Position numbers and translations under genes: made by a program. A stretch of 64,000 nt of DNA from Neolewinella xylanilytica (lineage in GTDB: Bacteria > Bacteroidota > Bacteroidia > Chitinophagales > Saprospiraceae). Below, one piece after another: positions 58,585 through 64,000 of this stretch. Numbering within the stretch: position 1 is the stretch's first letter; each line of letters opens with the position of its first letter. The notes under the pieces were generated by a model. That model was given only the letters and a program-made list of their open reading frames with translations. It did no database searches and was not told the DNA's origin. The stretch is taken from contig NZ_PTJC01000006.1 in NCBI RefSeq assembly GCF_002934605.1, positions 1,302,001 through 1,366,000 of the forward strand. Reading direction: 5' to 3'.

Positions 58585-59007
58585 CTAGCTTCGATCAGAG
58601 GTCTCCGGAGGCGGTACTTCCAGGGCCCCCGAGGCGACGGCGGCCGCCACTTCGGGCTTGTATTTGCAGACCATATGAATCCATACGGACCGGGCGAAGC
58701 GGAACCACCAGACAAAGACGACGGCCACAATGGCGATAAGCGTGGCAAACGAAGCAATCATCGACCAACCGAGTACCCACCGTAGGAACATCACGATCGC
58801 TAGACAGGCAAATCCCGATCCGATGTACGAGATGAACATCGATCCGTAATAGAATCCCGGCTCGGGAAAGTAATTCTGGCCACAGGCCGGGCAGTGCTTG
58901 TACTGGTCGAACGGACGATTGAAGGAGAACGAACCCGTCGGGAAGAGATCTCCCTGGTGGCAGGTAGGGCACTGCAGGGCGAAGATGTTGGCAAGAATGG
59001 AAGCCAT
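58585..59007 (-). CDS. DUF983 family membrane protein
   Basis: 140 aa small membrane protein. A zinc-ribbon-like pair of CxxC motifs at the N-terminus (LQCPTCHQGDLF and HCPACGQNYFPEPGFYYG) precedes two or three membrane helices (FISYIGSGFACLAIVMFLRWVL, MIASFATLIAIVAVVFVWWFRFA). The family is widespread in Bacteroidota and Alphaproteobacteria, of unknown function, sometimes near respiratory genes. Divergent from the Rrf2 gene. Confidence 0.88.
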   Translation of the reverse strand: MASILANIFALQCPTCHQGDLFPTGSFSFNRPFDQYKHCPACGQNYFPEPGFYYGSMFISYIGSGFACLAIVMFLRWVLGWSMIASFATLIAIVAVVFVWWFRFARSVWIHMVCKYKPEVAAAVASGALEVPPPETSDRS

Positions 59008-59207
59008 AGTGCTATGATTTTCGGAGAAATCGGTTCCGCCGGATATTGATCGATCCGTTTACGTCGATGCAACGATCCGAAAGAACGGTAATTTGAAGAC
59101 AAACCATTCTGTAATTAGTTTTGTTACAGTATTAATTCTACTCAATTTTTTGCGCGGCGCGGTCCGGATTGGCTCGCTCCGCAAACCCCCTTGAACTTCG
59201 ACCCCAA

Positions 59208-59615
59208 ATGAATAACGGACGCTTTGCCACGGCCCTTCACCTGCTGACCCTGCTCCGGCTAAACCGCGGTGAGCTGCTGTCGTCCGATTATATGGCCGGA
59301 AGCGTGAACGTCAACCCGGCGGTGGTGCGTAAGGAGCTTAGCAACCTGCGCGATCACGGCCTGGTGACCAGCAAAGAGGGTAGGGGCGGCGGCTACTCCC
59401 TGGGTAAGCCCGCCACGCAGATTCATTTGTCCGAGGTATACCAACTCGTAAACGATACCCACGTGCTGGGCCGCTCCAACGAGCCCAATCCGGAATGTCC
59501 CGTGGGCAGGCAGATCAATGGACACCTGCAGGAACTCTATTGCCGGGCGGACGAAGCCCTGCTGAACCAGCTCGGGCAGCTTACCCTCGAGGATTTCGGC
59601 CGGAAGCTCGATTGA
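59208..59615 (+). CDS. Rrf2-family transcriptional regulator
   Basis: 135 aa from ATG 59208 (NNGRFATALHLLTLLRLNRGE); an in-frame upstream start adds residues without similarity. The winged helix-turn-helix is seen as MAGSVNVNPAVVRKELSNLRDHGLVTSKEGRGGGYSLGKPA. Only two Cys remain (CPVGRQ, LYCRAD), so a classical three-Cys [2Fe-2S] site is absent, suggesting a redox- or ligand-sensing YwgB/YwnA-type member. It precedes the NmrA-like gene by 64 nt and probably controls it. Confidence 0.9.
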   Translation: MNNGRFATALHLLTLLRLNRGELLSSDYMAGSVNVNPAVVRKELSNLRDHGLVTSKEGRGGGYSLGKPATQIHLSEVYQLVNDTHVLGRSNEPNPECPVGRQINGHLQELYCRADEALLNQLGQLTLEDFGRKLD

Positions 59616-59679
59616 ACTTTTGCCTAAAACTGAAACAAAAATACTTACAGTTAAATCTATCCTTCACTCAATTTCTCCC

Positions 59680-60330
59680 ATGAATATTGTACTGATCGGT
59701 GCCACCGGCTTGGTCGGCCGCGCCACGCTAAACGAACTAACGCGCCGGGGCCACCGGGTAACGGCCATTTCCCGCCATTCCGGGGACCTAGAATCGCAAA
59801 CGGGAGTGGTCGCCGAACCGCTAGATGTATTGAACACCGGTGCGCTGGCCTCCGTGGTGGCAGGGCATGATGCCGTCGTCAGTGCCTTTAACCCCGGCTG
59901 GACCAACCCTAACCTGTACGAAGAATTCCTCCACGGCTCCGCATCCATTCAGCAGGGCGTAAAGCAGGCCGGTGTCCGACGACTGCTTGTCGTGGGCGGT
60001 GCCGGCAGCCTTTACGTGGCCGACGACCTGCAGGCGGTAGATACCGAGGGCTTTCCCGACGAGTGGAAGGCCGGTGCCCTCGCCGCCCGCGATTACCTCA
60101 CCGAACTCCAACGGGAGCAGGAGCTAGACTGGACCTTCCTGAGCCCGGCCCTGGAAATGCACCAGGGTACCTCCGGCGAGCGCCTCGGTGCCTACCGCGA
60201 GGGGCTGGATACACCGGTCTACGACGAAGCCGGGCGTAGCGTCATTTCGGTCGAAGACCTGGCGGTGGCCATCGTCGACGAGCTGGAAAACCCCAAGCAT
60301 TCGCGCCAACGCTTCACCGTAGCCTACTAA
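59680..60330 (+). CDS. NAD(P)H-binding (NmrA-like) reductase
   Basis: 216 aa atypical SDR. N-terminal IVLIGATGLVGRATLNEL with GATGLVG at residues 7-13; later GVRRLLVVGGAGSLYV and DWTFLSPALEMHQG match the NAD(P)-binding family paired with Rrf2 regulators in many genomes. It lacks the catalytic YxxxK, as usual for the group. Physiological substrate unknown. A possible -33 TTTTG (59617-59621) and -7 TACTTACA (59642-59649), 20 nt apart, precede it. Confidence 0.88.
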   Translation: MNIVLIGATGLVGRATLNELTRRGHRVTAISRHSGDLESQTGVVAEPLDVLNTGALASVVAGHDAVVSAFNPGWTNPNLYEEFLHGSASIQQGVKQAGVRRLLVVGGAGSLYVADDLQAVDTEGFPDEWKAGALAARDYLTELQREQELDWTFLSPALEMHQGTSGERLGAYREGLDTPVYDEAGRSVISVEDLAVAIVDELENPKHSRQRFTVAY

Positions 60331-60395
60331 ACCGTTTCGCCCCGCCGGCCCACCGCCGGCGGGGTACTTTTCTCGTCCCGCTCATTTACCCACGT

Positions 60396-61118
60396 ATGAC
60401 GACCCCTTCGGAAAAACCAAAAATTATTTACGTCATGGACCCACTCTGCGGGTGGTGCTACGGCAACAACCGGACCATGCAGACAGTGTACGATACGTAC
60501 CGGGGCCAGGTGGACTTTCAGGTGCTCCCCGGCGGTCTGTGGACGGGAGACCATACCCGCGTCCAGTCGCCGGGTATGACCTCCTACTTCCTCCGGCACG
60601 ACCAAGCGATCCACGACCGCAGCGGTATGGTCTTCGGCTCACCGTACCTGGACCTGATCCGCCAACACGAGATCGTACTCGACAGCGAAGTGCCTTCGCG
60701 TGCTATTGTCACCGTGCAGCACCACTGGCCCGAACACAACGTCCGGTTCGCGCTGGGCGTGGTGGCCCTCCGGTTTCGGGAGGGGCTGGACGTGAACCGG
60801 GAAGCCGCCTACCTGCCCCTCTGTGAGCAACTTGGTATTCCTCCTGACGACTTCCTCGCTGCCTTCCGCGGTGCTGCGGCCCGGTCCCGCACCCAGGAGA
60901 CCTTCCGTATGGCCCGGGGGTACGCGAGCGGCTTTCCCACGCTGCTCCTTCAAACCGGAGACGTAACCCAGGTTTTGAAAGCGGTTACGCACCCCCGGAG
61001 GAGATCACCCGGGCGGTCGATGCCGTGTTGCAGTGCGCTTCGGGTAATGGCTAATGAAATTCCGTACCGCAGCTGGCCTGGTGGCAGCGTCGGTACGCCT
61101 TCCTTAGGCCAAGGCTAG
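60396..61118 (+). CDS. DsbA-family (FrnE-like) protein with C-terminal frameshift
   Basis: The open frame gives 240 aa; the first ~193 match DsbA-family/FrnE-like thiol proteins (YVMDPLCGWCYGNNRTMQTV, active CGWC; LPGGLWTGDH; SGFPTLLLQTGD). After LLLQTGDVTQV the frame reads unlike the family. Moving by one base at the T-run 60973-60976 restores FESGYAPPEEITRAVDAVLQ and a TAA at 61052-61054. A single-T loss would explain it, so the intact protein would end at 61054. Likely cytosolic thioredoxin-like oxidoreductase, if functional. Confidence 0.75.
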   Translation: MTTPSEKPKIIYVMDPLCGWCYGNNRTMQTVYDTYRGQVDFQVLPGGLWTGDHTRVQSPGMTSYFLRHDQAIHDRSGMVFGSPYLDLIRQHEIVLDSEVPSRAIVTVQHHWPEHNVRFALGVVALRFREGLDVNREAAYLPLCEQLGIPPDDFLAAFRGAAARSRTQETFRMARGYASGFPTLLLQTGDVTQVLKAVTHPRRRSPGRSMPCCSALRVMANEIPYRSWPGGSVGTPSLGQG

Positions 61119-61396
61119 CGTGACTGTATTGACAATGAGGGTATTGGGGGCAAGTCGTGTTGCGCGGGCACTTCGATCCTTCCGTTCAACATGCGGGTGT
61201 TGGTTGTAGATAGCTGTTCTGAAGGGGGCTGAACGTTGGGAGCTCGACCAGGGCTGTGCACGATGGGCAACGCCGCATGTAAGGGAAAAACGGTAGCCTA
61301 TGTAAGCGTGATTGGGAATTACAGCCTTTGCCCACAGGTGCACGCTGGATAAGAAACGCCTAACGTATTGGGATGCTTACCTTTATCTTGGGAATT
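61055..61396. other. 342 bp without a recognised gene
   Basis: Contains the out-of-frame tail of the DsbA-like frame (to 61118) and no supported gene. An inverted GTACCG/CGGTAC pair lies at about 61062-61090. A -7-like box for the next gene lies at 61378-61385. Confidence 0.4.
61378..61385 (+). promoter_or_regulatory. -7-like box TACCTTTA for the thioredoxin-domain lipoprotein
   Basis: TAnnTTTA, 11 nt before the ATG at 61397. It argues against an upstream ATG at 61373. Confidence 0.35.
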
Positions 61397-62794
61397 ATGC
61401 CCAATCGCCTAAGCAGGAAATCCGCGGAAACCACTGGATTTTTACCCCACTCCGCCGGCTACCCCTGCGCCCTTCTCCTCCTCTTCCTTTTTACCCTCGG
61501 CTGTTCGCCCGATCGGGAGGCACCTACGTGCGAGATTCACATCGTTTCCGAGCTACCCGTTTCCATCCGGCGGTTAATTACCGAATCAGCGGTGGCGGAA
61601 GACACGACTGAATTTGAGATCCGGGATACCACTCCCGCCCTTCCTAAAATGTACACCGTCACCCTCGGTACTTCCGATTCTTCGTTCGTGGTTACCAACC
61701 TAGGGGGGCGATCGCGCGAGATCCGCATTGCCGAGGACAGCAGCTGGACCAGCACCCTGCCTTTCGATGCCGCCTTCAATCGACTGCAATACGAGCGGTT
61801 GGCCATCATCCAAAACTACTCCGGGGCGGTGTTTAGCGCCGACGACCCGGTACGGGCCGTGAGCTACGGCGACAGTATGATCGCAGCCGTTTCCGCACTG
61901 GTGGAACAGAACTACCCCGATCTCGATGCCGACGATCGTGCGCTTTTGGTAGAGAAATCCAGACAGAATATTCAGTCCTTTCAGTATTTCTATGCCATTA
62001 CGGCAAGCAGCTTAGCCGCCGATCATCCCGCGCTGGATTTTTCGGACGCCATCGACGTAACGGACACGCTGAACTACCTGCTGCCGCATAATGCCGTAAA
62101 ACGGTTAGAGATGGATTATTTGCGCCGGCACGACAGCCTCGGAGTCGATCGCTTCTTCGACTTTGTGGCGGAGCGGGTGCCGAATGAAGACCTACGCTGG
62201 CTCTACCAGAGTGTCTATTTGAACGAGCTGCTGTCCGGCGGGGCGTACTTGCTCACTCGCAGTGGTCCGGCCGCGGCCATCCGGGCGGTGACCGAGTTTA
62301 TGGAGGGCGATACCGCGAATCCCTACCGCGATCTGTACCGCTCCGCCTACACAAGTACCCTCTCCGCCGCGGAAGGCGAAGCAGCCGCGGATATCCGATT
62401 GGTTAATGCCGCCGGAGATACGCTTTCGCTGCTCGGGATAGCCGATGGACCGTTGCTCCTGGATTTCTGGGCCACCTGGTGCGCACCGTGCATCGCGGAG
62501 AAGCCGCAAGTTCAGGCACTCGCCACGTACGCTCTGACTGAAGAGCTCCTGACGGTCGTCAGTATCTCGGTCGACGAACGCGGTACTCCGTGGAAGGCCT
62601 ACCTCGACAGGAATCCCAACGCCCTGGTGCCGCAAGAGTACCGCGCCACCGACGTAGCGGCGGTACGCAATGCTTATCATATTACCGGCATCCCCCGTAA
62701 GGTTCTGGTCGATGCACGGGGACGCATCCAGGTATCCCAAGTGGAGAGCCTGAATCCGCTGCATTTCGCAGACCTCTTGGGGTATTCTCGCTGA
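61397..62794 (+). CDS. Thioredoxin/TlpA-domain lipoprotein
   Basis: 465 aa. Start at ATG 61397, which keeps the lipoprotein signal (ALLLLFLFTLGCSP, Cys in LGC); an in-frame ATG at 61373 overlaps the promoter-like box. The first ~320 residues are a helical and beta region of unknown type. The C-terminal ~130 residues are a TlpA/ResA-like thioredoxin fold: GPLLLDFWATWCAPCIAEKPQ with Cys362 and Cys365, VVSISVDERGTPWKAYL and the cis-Pro loop ITGIPRKVLVD. Periplasmic thiol-disulfide exchange is likely. Confidence 0.88.
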   Translation: MPNRLSRKSAETTGFLPHSAGYPCALLLLFLFTLGCSPDREAPTCEIHIVSELPVSIRRLITESAVAEDTTEFEIRDTTPALPKMYTVTLGTSDSSFVVTNLGGRSREIRIAEDSSWTSTLPFDAAFNRLQYERLAIIQNYSGAVFSADDPVRAVSYGDSMIAAVSALVEQNYPDLDADDRALLVEKSRQNIQSFQYFYAITASSLAADHPALDFSDAIDVTDTLNYLLPHNAVKRLEMDYLRRHDSLGVDRFFDFVAERVPNEDLRWLYQSVYLNELLSGGAYLLTRSGPAAAIRAVTEFMEGDTANPYRDLYRSAYTSTLSAAEGEAAADIRLVNAAGDTLSLLGIADGPLLLDFWATWCAPCIAEKPQVQALATYALTEELLTVVSISVDERGTPWKAYLDRNPNALVPQEYRATDVAAVRNAYHITGIPRKVLVDARGRIQVSQVESLNPLHFADLLGYSR

Positions 62795-62848
62795 GTCAAG
62801 TTCGCCACCGCGTATTCTCGAATCGCAAGGATGACCGGTTAGGTTGGC

Positions 62849-64000
62849 CTACTGTTCTAATTTACGCAACTGCCGCTGAGCATTCTCGTTCCCCGGAAAC
62901 AACATCAGCGACCGCTCGAAGTGGTAGATGGCCCGGTCCCGAAGCCCGCGATGGAGGTAAACCGTAGCCAGGCTGTCGTGGAGATTAGCCGACTCCGGAT
63001 ACCGCTCGACGGCAAAGTCGAGTACCGCCGTACCCGCCTGCTGCTTGGCTTCGTCATCACTCAGGCCAAGCTGTAGACCAACGGTATTGAGCACGCCCTC
63101 CGGTACGGCAAAAGCTCGATGGGCCCGTCGAAAATCGGAGTACACGCTATCAATCTGGTCGTAGCCCCGTTGCCGCACGTGATCGAAAAAATCTGCCATT
63201 CCCTGTTTGGCCGCCGGGGAGGTTACCGTGGACCGGTTCATTAGCCGGTGGCCAGTCTCGAGGATTTTCGCTACGTAGACGGTGTCGTCCCACCGTTGCT
63301 GGCGAGCGTAGGTTGCCATGTACTGCAAGGTAGTAAGCACGGCTTCGCAGAGCCCCGCGTAACCCAGGTGGATGCGTTCGACAGGCCGGTCCTGCCGTTC
63401 GTCGCGGGGCGCAAACAGCAGTCCGTAGCTGGCAAATTGTCCGTGGGTAAGGTCCGGTGCTTCGAATTCGTAAGCGGGTACGTCGCGCAGGGAATCCAAA
63501 AAGGTGAATCGCTGTGCGAGGCCGGGGTCGATTCCGTCCGCCACCAGTATCGTGTCCGGTATGGGCTTTTGCCGAAAGTGAACGAAGGGCACCCGGAAAC
63601 GGGCTAGGTCGAAACCGGGTACCGCCGCCGCGACCGACGGATTATACTTGATCGTACCGTCCAGGCTGATGACGCCGTCCACGAAGCGGTTTACCATGGT
63701 GAAGGGTACGTTGCTCAGCCCACCGAAGCTAAACCCGATCGTGTAGACGTGCTCCGGGTCGGCCTGGGGCAGGCCCGCAGCCATACCGAACAGATACGCT
63801 AAGTCGCGTTGCTGGGCGCCAGCATCCTCCGAGGTTCCCCCGGTCAGCCGGAGGTTTCGCGCACCGCGGGAGGGGGCCGCAAGCACCAGGTAGCCGTGAC
63901 TGGCCAGGTACTCGCCGAGCATAAAGTTTTCGGTGGAGGAAGCTTGGTAGCTGGGCGCATATAGCACGACCGGGAATCGCCCCAACGCCGGGGTGGCCCG
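62849..64000 (-). CDS. Alpha/beta hydrolase with C-terminal helical repeats (start outside window)
   Basis: Minus strand, open to the window edge, so the N-terminus is missing. The hydrolase part shows GRFPVVLYAPSYQASSTENFMLGEYLASHGYLVLAAPSRGA (dienelactone-hydrolase/acetylhydrolase type) and the nucleophile elbow GFSFGGLS. An acid/His pair may lie in the DLTHGQF region. The last ~100 residues look TPR-like (YPESANLHDSLATVYLHRGLRDRAIYHFERSLMLFPGNENAQ). Substrate unknown; likely exported, as related proteins are, but the signal is not in view. Confidence 0.8.
   Translation of the reverse strand, partial: RATPALGRFPVVLYAPSYQASSTENFMLGEYLASHGYLVLAAPSRGARNLRLTGGTSEDAGAQQRDLAYLFGMAAGLPQADPEHVYTIGFSFGGLSNVPFTMVNRFVDGVISLDGTIKYNPSVAAAVPGFDLARFRVPFVHFRQKPIPDTILVADGIDPGLAQRFTFLDSLRDVPAYEFEAPDLTHGQFASYGLLFAPRDERQDRPVERIHLGYAGLCEAVLTTLQYMATYARQQRWDDTVYVAKILETGHRLMNRSTVTSPAAKQGMADFFDHVRQRGYDQIDSVYSDFRRAHRAFAVPEGVLNTVGLQLGLSDDEAKQQAGTAVLDFAVERYPESANLHDSLATVYLHRGLRDRAIYHFERSLMLFPGNENAQRQLRKLEQ

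Overview
The window reads as chromosomal DNA of a GC-rich Bacteroidota, most like the Saprospiraceae (Lewinella/Neolewinella group). The evidence is type IX secretion (T9SS) C-terminal tails on two large secreted proteins, no Shine-Dalgarno sequences, repeated TAnnTTTG-type -7 boxes a few bases before start codons, and typical families (LVIVD-repeat lipoprotein, DUF983, UbiA-like prenyltransferase, LuxC-like acyl-CoA reductase). The genus is inferred; no rRNA or tRNA gene is visible. GC content was judged by eye, not computed.

Layout. 1-6.4 kb: 3' part of pyruvate carboxylase, two unknown exported proteins, then sucC behind a bidirectional terminator. 6.6-9.9 kb: a two-gene dedicated exosortase system (XrtK-like transpeptidase and its single MSEP-CTERM substrate). 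9.9-12.7 kb: Fe-S photolyase-like protein and a geranylgeranyl-reductase-family flavoprotein. 12.7-21.3 kb: a long minus-strand run of LVIVD lipoprotein, outer-membrane-like protein, ECF sigma factor, a membrane-anchored possible anti-sigma protein with a barrel-like C-terminus, a small unknown protein, thioesterase, exonuclease III, cysteine desulfurase and gatB. A 15-bp tandem repeat array lies just before gatB. 21.4-26.3 kb: UbiA-like prenyltransferase and pheS facing each other across a REP array that supplies both stop codons, then O-antigen ligase, an SDR dehydrogenase and an unknown secreted protein. 26.4-31.8 kb: amidohydrolase and trehalase lipoprotein diverging across a second 15-bp array, a ModF-like double ATPase and DUF3050. 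32-39.2 kb: sodium:solute symporter, M14 carboxypeptidase, pruA, a gene-free 460 bp, and acs. 39.4-45.4 kb: two T9SS cargo proteins that share five copies of one Cys-bounded module, flanking an acyl-CoA reductase. 45.4-54.4 kb: DUF1415, RluD-type pseudouridine synthase, a Cys/Met-metabolism PLP enzyme, a barrel-like protein, valS, then moaA-moaC-moeB. 54.4-62.8 kb: an accessory-looking, partly decayed stretch with an erythromycin-esterase-family protein, three broken genes (AraC regulator, carboxymuconolactone decarboxylase, NTF2-like), DUF983, an Rrf2 regulator with an NmrA-like reductase, a frameshifted DsbA-like protein and a thioredoxin-domain lipoprotein. The window ends inside an alpha/beta hydrolase with a C-terminal helical repeat region.

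Working together. Pyruvate carboxylase, sucC, acs and pruA are central carbon and proline metabolism. The T9SS cargo, XrtK/MSEP pair, O-antigen ligase, trehalase, M14 peptidase and symporter point to a surface-active heterotroph. The most unusual items are the XrtK/MSEP pair, the two dispersed 15-bp palindromic arrays, the REP array that ends two genes, the five-copy T9SS module, and the pseudogene cluster at 57-58.2 kb.
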